A stretch of 64,000 nt of DNA. Source: Paraescarpia echinospica. Lineage: Eukaryota; Annelida; Polychaeta; Sabellida; Siboglinidae. Location of the stretch: the NCBI GenBank assembly GCA_020002185.1, contig CM034535.1:72363684-72427683 (forward strand), given 5' to 3'. This document shows, piece by piece, positions 1 to 11,577 of this stretch (position 1 is its first letter; every line of letters starts with the position of its first letter). The position numbers and the translations under genes were made by a program. The notes beneath the pieces were generated by a model. The model searched no databases. It was not told where the DNA came from and saw only the letters and a program-made list of their open reading frames with translations.

Positions 1-245
1 TGTATCAACCTCACGACCTGTCGGTGTATCAACTCCACGACCCGCCGCTGCCACTGTATCAATATCACGACCTGCCGCTTCTGCTGTATCAAACTCACTA
101 CCCGCCGCTGATGCTGTATCAACATCACGATCCGCCATTACTGATGCTATATCAACCCCACGACCCACCCCTGCTGCTGTATCAACCTCACGATCCGCCG
201 ATGCTGCTGTGTCACCCCCACAACCTGCTGCTGATGATGTGTCAA
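1..245 (+). repeat. Imperfect minisatellite, about 30-33 bp unit
   Basis: The core TGTATCAACCTCACGACC followed by CGCCGCTGCTG recurs about eight times with base changes and length drift. The frame starting at base 2 stays open through the whole array and encodes an Ala/Ser/Thr/Pro-rich peptide. The repeat may therefore be an expanded linker in the LINE ORF1. Confidence 0.8.
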
Positions 246-397
246 CCGCTCTACCACTACCAACATCAACCACGGGTAACCCCTCTCCCCCACTACTGTG
301 GACCGTGGTTGTCGCAAGAAATGCCAAAAAACGTCCAAGTCGGCCTTCTCCAACACGTCCAAGCCGTCCTCGTCTAAATATAAACCACATACCATGA
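2..397 (+). pseudogene. Possible LINE ORF1 C-terminal remnant
   Basis: One frame is open from the window edge to a stop after base 395. It gives a low-complexity Ser/Ala/Pro/Thr region, then a basic tail rich in Arg, Lys and Pro-Ser (residues about 95-130). Position directly upstream of the endonuclease and the basic tail fit an ORF1 or inter-domain linker. No recognised domain is visible, so function is inferred from position only. Confidence 0.35.
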
Positions 398-679
398 CTA
401 CAGGCAATTCTACCAAGTGTGGACTGAAATGCGCTAATTGTTCGAGTCATATCTGCTGAATACGTCTTAACAGGATTTCACGCAGTTACAACGTTACAAA
501 GTAATTTCTACTTATGTGACAACTACTTTGAACATGACATGCTCATGTGAACGCTTACCAACTAAACACGACTCTTAATCATCCTTCAAACTCTGTGTGG
601 ACATTGCTAAACCGAACTTACTCTATGATGCCAATCTTTGGCCTGCTGGAACAAAGATTGGACGGAATTTCCCGCCTAG

Positions 680-1603
680 GAAGCACACAACAACATATTC
701 GACTCACCTGTAAACTGTCAACTCCGTATTGCTTCATTTAATGCCAGAAGCATACGGAACAGTGCTTACGACGTGCTTAACATTTTAAAATCCTATGATA
801 TTCTTGCAGTGCAAGAACATTGGCTCTCCAAACAGTGCCTTTCCTACCTCAATTCTGTTCACCCTGTTTTCAATGCCAGAGGTATTAGTTCTATTGATTT
901 GTGTGATGGTTTGAGTGGACGCCCTCATGGCAGGCTTTGCTTTTTATGGAGACGTTCACCCGACCCATTTATTGAACCTATAATTTACGACGATGAGAAA
1001 AGACTCCTTGGTCTGAAAATCATCACGTCTAATGCCACTATTCTGATTCTTAAAGTATATTTACCGTATCAGAGTGATGACAATTCCGATGAATATCAAG
1101 CTTTTTTAGGAAAGATACAGGCTATAAGCGATTCATTTGAATCAGTTAACAGATTCATCATTGGTGATTTTAATGCGGAAATTAACAAGCCCATTCTGTT
1201 GTCTCCACTTCTCTGTGCTTTTATTAATGAATGTCACCTTATTCCAAGTGACATTAAGTGTCTCCCTTCTGGTGTTTTTGCTTATGTCAGTGATGCTCAT
1301 GGCTCAAGGAGCTGGCTGGACCATGTGCTCAGAACTCACTCCAGTCACTCATCAATGTCTGATGTGGTAGTTAATTATGATCGTGTCTCTTCGGACCACC
1401 TACCCTTATGCTTTACCATATCTGTCAAATTATTACCACTCAGGAGCAAATTCGACAGCCTTGTCCTATGTGGGGGTCTGCCACTCACCAAGACATTCAC
1501 AACTATTACACTCAAACCAATGTGCTTTTATCTGCCATTGATGTACCTCATGATGTTTTATGCTGTACCGACCCGAATTGTAATGATGAAGCCCATCAGA
1601 TAA
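680..1603 (+). pseudogene. LINE AP endonuclease domain
   Basis: The frame opens at 680 after a stop. It shows the APE-endonuclease blocks in order: IASFNARSIRN, VQEHWL with the catalytic Glu, GRPHGRLCFLW, IIGDFNAE with Asp and Asn, SWLDHVL, and VSSDHLPL with the terminal Asp-His pair. In LINEs this domain nicks target DNA to start target-primed reverse transcription. The expected active-site residues are present, but the frame is lost at about 1,450 before the reverse transcriptase. Confidence 0.85.
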
Positions 1604-2779
1604 TGCTATGCAAAGTTTATGAAGACATTATTAATTCACTCAGGGATGCCTCTGAAGTAATACCTACTAAAACGCATAACATGTCTTCAAAGCACGCCGT
1701 TCTTGGTTGGAATGATATGGTCAGAGACTCCCACCTGGTTGCTAGAGTCTTTTCTCATATGGCGGTCTGCAGGGAGTCCCCGATACGGCCTTTTGTATGA
1801 CATAATGAAAATCAAACGTGGTCAGTTTAAACATAATAAAAGACTTTGTGAAAAAAATGCTGAAGCCTTTAACGCCGAACGACTTACTTCAAAACTAAGT
1901 AGTACTGACTTTAAAAACTTCTGGAAAGATATCAAACAAATGAACAATGCCAAGTGGCCAAATCCTGGCAATGTTGGCGGTGCATGTGGTGCTGAAAATG
2001 TAAAGAATACGTGGCTTCATCATTACCAGTCTCTACTTAATTCTGTACCTGGCTCTCCAACACATACTAAAAAGATTGACATGTATTGCAGCAATATGCA
2101 GTTTAATGACCAAATGATGGTTGATGCTAAAGAAATACAAGAAATAATTCAGGCGATGCCTACAGGAAAAGCTCCTGGTTATGACTGTATAAGTAATGAA
2201 CATTTTAAGTATGTTAATGAAAAACTGCATGTTTATATGTCACTGCTATTCAGCAGCTTCTTAATTCATGGGTTTTTACCTGATGCTATGATCGTCACAA
2301 TAATAGCTCCAATAATTAAAAACAAAGCTGGTGATTTGTCTGATAACAATAACTACAGACCTATTGCTCTTGCAACAATTGTTAGTAAATTATTTGAATC
2401 TTTAATATTATCAAGGGCTACCATTTTCTTCACAACGTGTGCCAACCAATTTGGATTAAAAAAGCATCACTCAACTGAGATGCTCATATTTCTATTAAAA
2501 AACTACATACACTATGCAGTGAATGGCTCTTCTATGTATGTCACTATGTTGGATGCCTCTAAGGCCTTTGACAAAGTGAACCATGGCAAGCTATTCACTA
2601 AACTAATTGACCGTGGCTGTCCTGTTTTCAATGTGCGCATTCTGTATCACTGGTACAGTACCCAGAAATTCACTGTCAGATGGTGTCAGAGCGTTTCTAG
2701 ATTTTTTACTGTCTCAAATGGTGTTAAACAATGTGTAATCCTTTCTCCCCACCTTTTTAATGATTCATGGATGACTTAA
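1408..2779 (+). pseudogene. LINE reverse transcriptase, N-terminal and core part
   Basis: Two overlapping frames (1,408-1,800 and 1,703-2,779) carry the linker and RT core. Visible blocks include PTGKAPGYDCISNEHF, NNYRPIALATIVSKLFE, NQFGLKKHHSTEM, and MLDASKAFDKVNHGKL, which holds the first catalytic Asp. The domain copies LINE RNA at the nicked target. A further frameshift near 2,760 separates this part from the YADD motif. It is clearly a dead copy. Confidence 0.85.
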
Positions 2780-3468
2780 GTGTAAATCTTAACAACTTAC
2801 AAATTGGATGTCTTTATGCAGGCACCATAATGAATCATTTGTTGTATGCAGATGATCTCTGTATTTTTTCACCTAGTGTTTCTGGGTTGAGAAAACTAAC
2901 AGATTGTTGTGCCAAGTATGACAACATGTTTAACATAACATATAATGCCAACACATCATATTGTATGGTTATTGACAACAAACCTCAGGATATGAAAAAT
3001 AGTCATCCTGTCACTCTCAATAATCGTCCATTACCTCACACTATTAAATGCAAAAATCTGGGTCATATAATTAACAATAATCTTGCTGACGATGACGACA
3101 TTGCCAGACAGAAAAGATCCCTATATGCTCAGGCCAACGCCTTAGCACGACAATTTCGCCTTTGCAGCTCTACCATTAAAACTTACCTATTTCTTTTCTT
3201 ACTATGGTACTATGTACACCTCAAGTCTTTGGTGTAAATATTAAAAAAACAGAGTTTGAAAGGTATTACTGATGCCTATAACAGTTTAACTTTTAGAATT
3301 TTACACAATTTGTCATCACGCTGTAGTGCAAGTTTTATGTTTGTTACAAACTGTGTTAAATCTTTTAATGAACGTATGCGTTCACCCATATATAGTTTAT
3401 TAAGTCGATTTGAACGGTCTGAAAATCCACTTTTTGTGCATTATTTTTATACTGATATACATTTTTGA
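2767..3468 (+). pseudogene. LINE reverse transcriptase, C-terminal part with YADD
   Basis: The frame from 2,767 has MNHLLYADDLCIFSPS, with YADD at 2,845-2,856, the second catalytic pair of the polymerase. It continues through a thumb-like region to 3,237. After a stop the similarity appears to continue to 3,468. Together with the upstream pieces this completes one mutated LINE ORF2. Confidence 0.8.
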
Positions 3469-3675
3469 AGTCCTGTGTTTAAATATTGGACTACCCAATT
3501 GTATACTTAAAGTTGAACGCACATTTTATATATATATCTTATTAACCATCTATATTTATTTCATGTGTATCTATATATTTGTATTTTAGTTAGTTATTAC
3601 TTATTTTTTGTTTCTATTGTATGTACATTTGGACTTTTGTCTGAAATAAAAACATTATTATTATATTATTAATAC

Positions 3676-4259
3676 TAAATATGATAATTACATGTTGTCG
3701 TACATATGCATACCACGTATTATACTATATAGTTCCAATAATAAATGTAATAATAGTAGTAACTGTAATATTAATAATATTCCAAAACTAGTGATACAGC
3801 CAGCAGCTTTTTATATGTCACAACTCACAAGTACAACATTTAGAGCTTTGATGAGTGAAACTCATGCAGGTCATAAATCCAGTGTAGTGGATATATGCTG
3901 AAGTTTCCTATGAAATCATGCTGTTTGGAATGATTCATCTCCTACCCAATTCCTGTCTTCCATGTAACGAGATTAACTGCATTATGACAGTGTTTTATTG
4001 TCAATATAAAGGTGGTATTATCGCCGTTTTTCAAAAAACCTAAGATGTTTACATTGAATGATGGCATGCCAACCACCTTTCATTGCTGCTGCCAGCTTAA
4101 CACTAACCTTAATCGATGCAATCAAACAGAAAATAACTTATGACACAAAAGGCTAAGGGGCACTGAACTGTCTCAACAGGACGATGCACGAATTTAGGAC
4201 ACATAAACCAGGCAATAACAAGACGAGTTCTTTACGATGAACTTGATGCACCACTAATA
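3676..4259. other. AT-rich non-coding interval
   Basis: This lies between the LINE tail and the 3' end of the CR1 element. I see only short chance ORFs and no repeat, splice or RNA signal that I can support. Confidence 0.5.
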
Positions 4260-4295
4260 CTAATTTACCTTGAATTTACCTTGAATCCTCCTCTT

Positions 4296-5051
4296 CTACG
4301 TAGTAGTCAAGGAGTTGACGAGGAAGGGAATCAAACGTTGACTCGTGTAATCCTCCGCCCTACTGCGTAAATATTTGTCAATGTGTCCCTTGAACTGGTT
4401 GATGTTTTGGGACATCACTGCTGCTTCCGGAAGTCTATTCCAGTCGTTAACTATCCTTTGAGTAAAGGAGTACATGCGTATATATAATCTTGAGTGCACT
4501 TTGGTTATTTTGAAAGGGTGCCCTCTTGTTTTGATATGTTTATTTTCCATAACAAAGAAATCTGTAGGAAGACGAGTATCTAGCCCGTTGAATATTTTAT
4601 AAACTTCCAAAAAATCAGCACGCAGTCGTCTAGTCTCCAGAGTCGTGATATTTAGCACTCTTAACCGTCTTTGGTAATCTAAGTGACTTAAATCTGAAAT
4701 CATCCTGGTCGCCCTACGTTGCACCTTTTCTAATAAGTCTATATCGTTTTGTTTGAATGGGCGCCATGTCTGAATGCAGTAGTCTAGATGAGGTCGTACT
4801 AAGGACTTGTATAGTTTTACAACTATTACTTTGGTCTTATATTTAATAGCTCTGTTAATCATGCCTAGCATCGCATTAGGCTTATTTGATGCCTTAACAC
4901 TTTGCTCCGTTACATTAAGTGTGTCTGTTATTGTCACTCCCAAATCTTTTTCTACCTGTGATGTTTCTATGGGGTTATCACCCATGAAGTAGTCGTACTG
5001 CCTGTTGTTATGACCATAATGTACACACTTGCATTTTTCTGCATTAAGCAA
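4296..5051 (-). pseudogene. CR1 LINE C-terminal region
   Basis: This piece contains the CR1/L2-type region after the RT palm: VEKDLGVTITDTL, YKSLVRPHLDYCIQTWRP, LEKVQRRATRMI, LETRRLRADFLEVYKIFNG and WNRLPEAAV. The order and spacing match CR1 ORF2 C-termini. It ends 35 bp before the short terminal repeats of the element. Confidence 0.85.
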
Positions 5052-5057
5052 CAGTGT

Positions 5058-5943
5058 TCATTCAGCATTCCGCTCGTGCAAGTTATTTAGGTCCTTCTGA
5101 AGTTTCTCAGCATCTTTACATGATGATACCTGACTGAACAGTTTTGTGTCATCAGCAAATTTTAGGAGACGGTTGCACACTCCTTCATCTATGTCATTAA
5201 TATATATTACAAATAAAATTGGACCCAAAACAGACCCTTGGGGGACACCACTCTTAACAGGTGACCACCCTGAACTGAAACCATTTATAATGACACGCTG
5301 TACTCTGTCCGTCAGACACTGCGATATCCATCTATTAACCGCTCCCCCTATCCCATGTGCATTTAGTTTCGTCGCCAGCCTGCAGTGAGGGACTCGATCA
5401 AAATCTTTACTGAAATTTAAATAAATAGAGTCCACTGGAAGCCCTTTACCGATATAGGATATAACCTTATCCAGGTACACTAAAAGATTCGTCAGGCATG
5501 AACGTCCCTTCCAAAAACCATGTTGCAACGGTTTAATCAAATCATGATTTTGAAGATGGCCAACGATTTCAACCTTGATGATGGCTTCCATTTCTTTAGG
5601 TATATGTGATGTTAGACTTACAGGTTTGTAGTTACTGGGTTGTGATTTGATACCTTTCTTATATATCGGGGTAACATTTACACTTTTCCAGTCTAGTGGA
5701 ACTTCCCGTTTCCTTGCTGTCTGCGAAGATTTCGCTTAGCAGTGGTGCAATGGCCGTGGCCACTTCTCGGAGCATTGTCGAGTTTAAGTTGTCTATTCCA
5801 GGGGCTTTGTATGGTTTAAGTTGCAACAGCTTTTCCAGTACTACTGCTGTAGTTATCTCAATATGCTGAAGTGACTCCTCAATTGTCTTGGTGAAAAAGT
5901 TCACAGCGTCAGGAAGATGTTCTGTTACCTCGTCAGTGAACAC
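5058..5943 (-). pseudogene. CR1 LINE reverse transcriptase core
   Basis: Two minus-strand frames (5,659-5,943 and 5,058-5,591) together carry LKPYKAPGIDNLNSTML, FWKGRSCLTNLL, SGVPQGSVLGPILFVIYIND and LLKFADDTKLF, with FADD at about 5,148-5,159. These are the finger, palm and catalytic motifs of a CR1 RT. A frameshift at 5,591-5,659 and a stop at 5,052-5,057 break it. Confidence 0.88.
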
Positions 5944-5952
5944 TGAGGCGAA

Positions 5953-6522
5953 CTAGTCGTTTAGTACATTTGCTGCCTCGACTGAGTCTATGATCACATC
6001 CCCATTGCTATCCAATGGGGGGGCCGACATTGTCTTTTGTCTTAGTTTTCGTCCTAGTATATGAATAAAAAGACTTCGGGTCTTTTTTATGTTGCCAGCA
6101 AGTCTTTTCTCAAAATGTCGTTTAGCCTTAACCACTTCGTTTCGGGCTTTGTTTAGTTGACGTGTGTATGCCTCGTACAGATGATATTCTCCTGTTTCTC
6201 TGTATTTCTTCCACATGTGGTATTTCTTCCGTCTTGCCATTTCTGCTCGTTTTGTCATCCATCTGGGTTTGGTCTTTCGTCTCCTTGTTGACACGGGGAT
6301 AAAACTTTTCATTGCCGAATTAATTACTCTTTTAAAGATGCCCCATTTTGTGTGTACATTAGTATCCTGGAATGCCTGCTTCCAGTCATAATTCTCTAAA
6401 CATTGTTTTATTCCATCATAGTTTGCCGTCTTGTAGTCGTAGTAAGTTTCTCTCCACTCGTTTATGTGAATAGACACTACAATATCACATATCACAATGT
6501 TGTGATCACCTGAAGGATTCAC
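5953..6522 (-). pseudogene. CR1 LINE linker between endonuclease and RT
   Basis: This is a basic region with RRRKTKPRWMTKRAEMARRK and NKARNEVVKAKRHFEKRLA. It matches the Arg/Lys-rich connector found between the endonuclease and RT of CR1 ORF2. It overlaps the endonuclease frame by a few bases and stops just before the RT piece, which marks a frameshift. Confidence 0.75.
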
Positions 6523-7098
6523 TTACCCTAACTGTATTCTCACCCCTAGTAGCATCGCATACATGTTGGGTTAAAAACATATCTTGGGTGAGTTCCATGA
6601 AACGTATCCCCTCGGCTCCAACCTGCATCCTAGTCCAGTCAATGGTTCTGTGGATGAAATCTCCAAATATTACAATGTTGTTGCTCGTTGCACATGCTGT
6701 GCGTAATAATTTATGTAGAGCTAGTTCGCTGTCAAGATCAGCAGATGTGCTGTGGTAGCATACTCCTAAAAGTATGACGCATGTTGTTGTTGTTAAGCGA
6801 CACCATACTGATTCCGTGTTGTGTGTTTGTGTAAGCTCTTCACATTTGACATAGTTTATATTGTTTCTTACATATATAATGCAGCCTCCTCCTTTCTTTC
6901 CCTCTCTATCATTTCTGATCAAACTCTATCCCTCGAGGTTAAGCTCTGCGTCAGATACATTTTGGTGAGCCCACGTTTCGGTTACACATATCAAGTCTGG
7001 GTTCTCCTCAGTTGCAACATACTTCATCTCATCCAGCTTGTTTAAGAGGCTTCTGGCATTCACAGATATGGCTTTGAGTTTATTTACAGTAATATGGC
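6506..7098 (-). pseudogene. CR1 LINE endonuclease domain
   Basis: On the minus strand from about 7,098 the translation reads ISVNARSLLNKLDEM, then DLICVTETWA with the catalytic Glu, then a stop. A downstream frame has KGGGCIIYVRN and IVIFGDF. These are standard CR1 APE-endonuclease blocks. The usual GDFN motif reads GDFI here, a loss of a catalytic-site Asn. The part upstream of 6,922 is outside the longest ORF but clearly belongs to it. Confidence 0.8.
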
Positions 7099-7100
7099 TT

Positions 7101-8940
7101 GTGCTCCCTATTTTGTATTGATCCCCTTCACCAATTGTGTGCAGATTGTTGCTGTAAATGTTTATTTACATACTAGTGCTTGTGCTATCCACTCCCATCT
7201 CCACTCCTACGTTTTTGCTGGTTTTGTGGAATATTGGAACCGGTTCAAATTATTATCAATGCACGTATACGGACTGTATAATTAATTAATTAGCAAGTGT
7301 CGTTGTAACTGTAAGACATAATCTCAAATGTTTCGGTTAGTGTGCTCCCCCGACTGCATCCATTCCCGGCGCGGCAGTGCCAGTGCCAGTGGCCAGCGGC
7401 AGCGCCAGTGGCTACGCACGATTCGATTGTCGTTAGGCAAATAACTTTATTTTAACACCGTGATTGACATAACAAGCAAGCCTATGCATTTGCAAACTAA
7501 CTATGTGTGCACTAAGATACATGTCAGTGTTTCTATTTAATCAAAGCCAGACTTTAACTTCCACATACCTCGTTTGTTTAGCCTGTCTGCGTGTTTACTG
7601 TTCGCAACATGTGCGAGACATCGTTTATAATCTCGTCGGCAGGAGAGTTCGATCGGAAGGTAAAAGTAGTAGTCCAGTAGAAATCAGAACATTTTTTACC
7701 AAACCCGGACATTTTGGTTAAAAAGCCAATTTTTGTTTTAGGATGACCAGTAGTTTCCTGAACTTCCAGAAAAAAATCAACCCTGGGGAACCTCGATTTT
7801 GTCATGAACTATATACGTACCCTGTAACTCATTTTTTAAAACATTTTCTTTTTATTGGCATACATAAATGCAAATGAGTTTTGGCACACTGACTTCCACT
7901 GGCCAGCAAGTTAACGGTTAGGATACTTAATTGTGGTGATTTGTATTTTATGTATCCATTAACTCGCTAATAAAAGAAATCAAGGGTTTGCCACAAAATT
8001 AGATCTTATAATTGTGTATCGAAAGCCAATGTTCTAAAATCCAAACACGAGCGATAATATCACATATATATTAATATAACCAAAATCCGTAGTACTTAAT
8101 AGAACAACCGTTTACGTAAACCCCCTCAAGACCTTTTACGCAGTGGATCTATATTCTAAATAAATAACAGCTATTGTATTAATTACTTGCTTACAGATTG
8201 TTAGTAAAATTATAATAAATTTCTGTACTGATTGTTCTGGATTATTATGCATTTATATGCTTGAGCGATTTGAAAATGTGTGGTATGGAAAGCCAAACAT
8301 GACATAATTTTGTAGCTAAGGCATAACGGTAGATCTTGGTTGATTTATTAGTGAAAAATTCATAGTTAGTAAGATATGTTAAATCCCCAAATCTCTGTTT
8401 TAGTAATTATATAAAGTAAAGTTAGCAACTGTTGTTGAACATATTACCCATAATAATAGTACACATAGTCATATTATGAAGATTGCCTAGAAAATATTAC
8501 CCATAATAATAGTACACATAGTCATATTATGAAGATTGCCTAGAAAATAGTCATACATCTTTTTCAGGAACGGGTCACTGATATGGAGCAACGTGTCATT
8601 TGTTAAGAAGGTCGTGGTGGCTTAATGGTTAAACTTAGAAAGAAAGGGATATATTCATTGGTGGCGGCGTAAAAACTACGAGGTGATGGGTTAGCTGAAT
8701 AATTCAATAATGCAGGTGATCATTATGTCCATAAAAATGTGGAAAAGACTTACACTGCCTCAAAAATGTGACTAAATCATCTCAGGCAACAAACCAGGTT
8801 GTTGCATTTGAATGTATGCCAACTCGTACGAACTCGAGAGGTTACGCTTATAAAACTCACTGTCGCATCAAATAGGACAACATCGATCTGGCCAAATTCC
8901 TAACATTTCTGCGAACCCATTTTCCACCGACAATGACGAG
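7101..8940. other. Non-coding interval
   Basis: The interval is mostly AT-rich. It includes a GC-rich patch (about 7,355-7,410) with repeated GCCAGTG units and the 53-bp tandem duplication at 8,443-8,548. No coding motif or splice pattern can be supported. Confidence 0.5.
8443..8548 (+). repeat. Perfect or near-perfect 53-bp tandem duplication
   Basis: A unit beginning ATTACCCATAATAATAGTAC occurs twice, head to tail, starting at 8,443 and 8,496. The two copies look identical by eye, so the duplication is recent. Confidence 0.9.
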
Positions 8941-8949
8941 CACCTGCAA

Positions 8950-10020
8950 AATCTTGCTACTGGGGTCATAGCTGATGAGAAAGTCAATGTACACCAAGCT
9001 GTGGATATTGGAATGAAAATCCACCAGAAAATCATAGATCAGAAGTTCGGAGACATCGTTTTCAGGAAGTCAGACCGAGTGAAAACCTTCGCAGATATGA
9101 GGAAAACTATCAAACTGAAAGATGGAAAAGAAATGCGCATGTCGTCGACGGAGCTGCACCAGGGACTGACATATACTTCTGGACCACCAGATCGCAGTGT
9201 CTTCTCACATGAACTAGCAGCCGTAGCCCCAGCTTTATTCCAGACAACGGCACAATGCGAAGGCCAGTGAAGTCTAAATTAGTTTCGTACATAGCTACTC
9301 TCGATCCCCATGTTGTATGCAATGATGGAATTGACGACAAAGCCACAGTTGTGGGTAGGTGTGCCGTTCTGCATCAGATACCCTGGCCAAAAAGACAGGT
9401 ACCTTTCATGAAGTGTGTTCATCTTATGTGATGCATATTCTCCACTTGGCAGCACACGATAGGGCCTGGTTCATAGTGTTCGACAGCTATGAAGTGCTCA
9501 CCACCAAGGAACCCGATCAGAAGTGACGTAAATTGGGCAAGATCCTTTCCACTGATGTGTTGGTTGGACGTAACACTCCAGTGCTTTTAGACAAAAGTAG
9601 TTTTCTTTCAAACAAGCACAAGAAACTGCAACTAATCTCCTCTCTACTTACCAGCTAAAAGAAAGTATCAAGGTGCGTCACGCTGGCGAGGAAGGATATG
9701 CGGATACCACAATTGCGAAGTGTACCCTAGAAGTTGCAGAATCCCACGAGGACGTATCTATCCGTTGTGATGATACAGATCTGCTTGTAATCCTGCTTTA
9801 CCATGCGCCTGAGAAGTCCTCTATTTACATGCAAACCAAACAAAGACTAATCAGTATCCGCACTGGTCAACATGCTCTCGGAAAGGAGATGTGTAAGTGC
9901 TTGCCATTTGCTGTCTGGCTGTGACACAACGTCAGCTATCTATGGTATTGGCAAAATCAAACATATGAAAGTTCTAGGATCTTCAACAGAGCTGAGAACA
10001 TCCGTTGCCATATTCGGCAG
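8950..10020 (+). pseudogene. Broken gene of a PIN-like metazoan protein family
   Basis: Pieces in several plus-strand frames match in order a multicopy metazoan protein family I recall as having a PIN/5'-nuclease-like fold. They are IHQKIIDQKFGD and SHELAAVAPALFQT (9,001-9,270), a VFDSYEVLTTKEPDQK block near 9,480, HAGEEGYADTTIAKCTLEVA, CDDTDLLVILLYHAPE, and LSGCDTTSAIYGIGKIK (9,673-9,990). DDTD and GCDTTS hold the acidic residues expected of the nuclease fold. Stops and frame changes at about 9,270, 9,430, 9,660 and 9,920 show it is dead. The gypsy 3' LTR begins at its end. Family assignment is from memory of motifs. Confidence 0.6.
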
Positions 10021-10024
10021 TGAC

Positions 10025-10147
10025 ACTGCACGTTGCGGCGCTACGCCGTACCCAGGAGTCTCGGATGTACCCATCACAACCTTTCACTCCGCGGTATAAC
10101 CACTCCGCGGTATAAACTTCCAATGTTATATAGTCCATAACATGACA
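10025..10147 (-). repeat. Gypsy 3' LTR, truncated
   Basis: It shares the start TGTCATGTTATGGAC (minus strand) and the following CCGCGG- and GGAGTC-containing stretch with the 5' LTR at 20,872-21,011. Similarity stops at about 10,025, where the PIN-like pseudogene begins, so the end carrying the polyadenylation signal is missing. A small internal duplication of the CTCCGCGGTATAA segment (plus strand) is unique to this copy. Confidence 0.8.
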
Positions 10148-10160
10148 TCCTCCTTTTTCT
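10148..10160 (-). other. Gypsy polypurine tract
   Basis: AGAAAAAGGAGGA on the minus strand lies directly against the 3' LTR start. This is where plus-strand DNA synthesis is primed in LTR elements. It also fixes the LTR start as TGTCATG. Confidence 0.8.
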
Positions 10161-10299
10161 CAATTATAGTCCGTCCGTAATATGCGGCGATAATCAACGT
10201 TAGAATGACAACATTGAACTACCAATATTGAATTATTAACTACGGAAGCACCAATAAACACTCGTAATATGGCGTAGGTCTACTATGACCGCTATGCAA

Positions 10300-10437
10300 C
10301 AAGTCTCTTACAGTTTGAGTCGCAGTCTCTTTCAGTTCAAGACGTAGTTTCTTAAAGGGCAAGACGCGGTCTCTTACAGTTCAAGACGTAGTCTCTTAAA
10401 GGGTAAGACGCGGTCTCTTACAGTTCAAGACGTGGGG
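10300..10437 (+). repeat. Tandem repeat in gypsy 3' untranslated region
   Basis: Units of about 22 bp alternate between AGTTCAAGACGTAGTCTCTT and AAGGGCAAGACGCGGTCTCTT, giving a 44-45 bp higher-order period with about three periods. They lie between the integrase tail and the polypurine tract. Confidence 0.8.
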
Positions 10438-10995
10438 GCGGTTGGACTGTCCTCCCCGACCTCGTCTTATAGCACAGGCCTGGGATAAATGTGACCCGTC
10501 TCGCCGGTTTCAATGTCTGAGCTTCACAACCAGCTGCACGCTCTGCGACGGAATGCTCGGCTGGTCCGCGAATTCGTTCAACATCATCATTGTTGTCACT
10601 CGTACATCTGTGAATGTCGCCTGTAGGTACAGGCTCCATAGTGGCAGGAGTCGAGTTAGTGCATGAGGCTTGTGCAGGCTCGACGTTAGCGAACTTCTCC
10701 CGGGTTTCCCGTGTCTGGTGTTGATTTCTCCGGAGCGTTGCACCGTTTGCTTGACGAACATCTTACGATCTGGGTTCTTGTCGCCTGTTAACGACAATTG
10801 CTGGGTGTCATTTTCCCGATGTCGGGTGTTGGATGCGAACGCATTGTTCTGGATCCAATCGAGCAAATCTTGATTGTGGTAGAACGTTTGCAGTTGCTGT
10901 CTTTCGACAAAACGCCTGGTGCTCGTTTCTTTATTTTGACGTCGATTTTGGATTATCATTGGCAGGTTTGACTTCATCTGTCGCATGTTCAGCAT
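10418..10995 (-). pseudogene. Gypsy pol C-terminal tail
   Basis: Two overlapping minus-strand frames (10,510-10,995 and 10,418-10,639) carry a basic Gln/Arg-rich tail. It ends in a block with YKTRSGRTVQPPPRLEL, a typical C-terminus of invertebrate gypsy polyproteins after the integrase. The frame change around 10,600 indicates decay. Confidence 0.65.
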
Positions 10996-11046
10996 CTATG
11001 CCGGCGACGGCAAGTGCTGGCCGGTCTATATGAGTAGATCTGAGGA

Positions 11047-11490
11047 TCAACAAAACCATGTAAATGCTGCAGTTGCTTTCTTCATCATTCGTCCGACGGT
11101 TTGGATGTGTCGTTCGATGAACCCGTTTGACTGCGGGAAATGTGGACTGGGTGTGATGTGATAAAATCCCCATTGTTTGACAAACGCCTTGTACGCTTGG
11201 CTGTCAAAATGTCCACCGTTATCGCTGACAACCCTGTCTGGCACGCCCTGTTCTGCGAAGATCATCTTCGTCAGATTGACGACTACTTGACTCGTGGCCT
11301 TCCCTTCAATGTTCTTAACAAAGGGAAACGTAGAGTAATATTCTGCAACAATGAGATAATAGTCACGATCAATGGAGAATAGGTCAGTGCCAATGATCGG
11401 CCATGGTCGTGTTGGTATGTCGTGCAGGATCAAGGATTCCTTTTGGCAGTTGCTACACTTACTGATGACATCCTTAATGTATGCGTTCAT
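11047..11490 (-). pseudogene. Gypsy integrase core
   Basis: The minus-strand frame has CSNCQKES (second half of the HHCC zinc-binding region), WPIIGTDLFSIDRDYYL with the first Asp, VPDRVVSDNGGHFDS with the second Asp, and FPQSNGFIERHIQTVGRMM with the Glu. The catalytic DDE triad is therefore complete. It inserts the cDNA into the genome. Stops just downstream (to 11,047) and upstream (11,490) isolate it. Confidence 0.9.
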
Positions 11491-11577
11491 GTTTACCCAG
11501 CAGACGCATGACCGGGCACGCAGACTTGTTTTGTTTGTGCCCCGGTGCGATTCATGCAGTGTGGCGAGTATGTCTGG

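Larger units (their letters stand above)
1..3675 (+). mobile_element. Non-LTR retrotransposon (LINE), decayed
   Basis: In order this stretch holds an Ala/Ser/Pro-rich ORF1-like remnant, an AP-type endonuclease, a reverse transcriptase and an AT-rich 3' tail ending in TTA repeats near 3,650-3,675. The layout is that of an APE-type LINE (Jockey/CR1/L2 superclade). It is broken by frameshifts near 1,450, 1,750 and 2,760, so it is not active. The 5' end lies outside the window. Confidence 0.85.
4260..7100 (-). mobile_element. CR1-clade LINE, decayed
   Basis: The minus strand holds endonuclease, RT and the CR1-type C-terminal region in order. The 3' end (low coordinate) is two copies of an 11-bp unit, TTCAAGGTAAA on the minus strand, at about 4,262-4,285. 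Short terminal repeats of this kind, rather than poly(A), are typical of CR1. Stops and frameshifts divide it into at least five pieces. Confidence 0.88.

Noticed and set aside
8605..8690. tRNA-like box A (GTGGCTTAATGGTTAA)
   Set aside because: No matching box B and no cloverleaf could be drawn. It may be a decayed SINE head, but the evidence is too thin.
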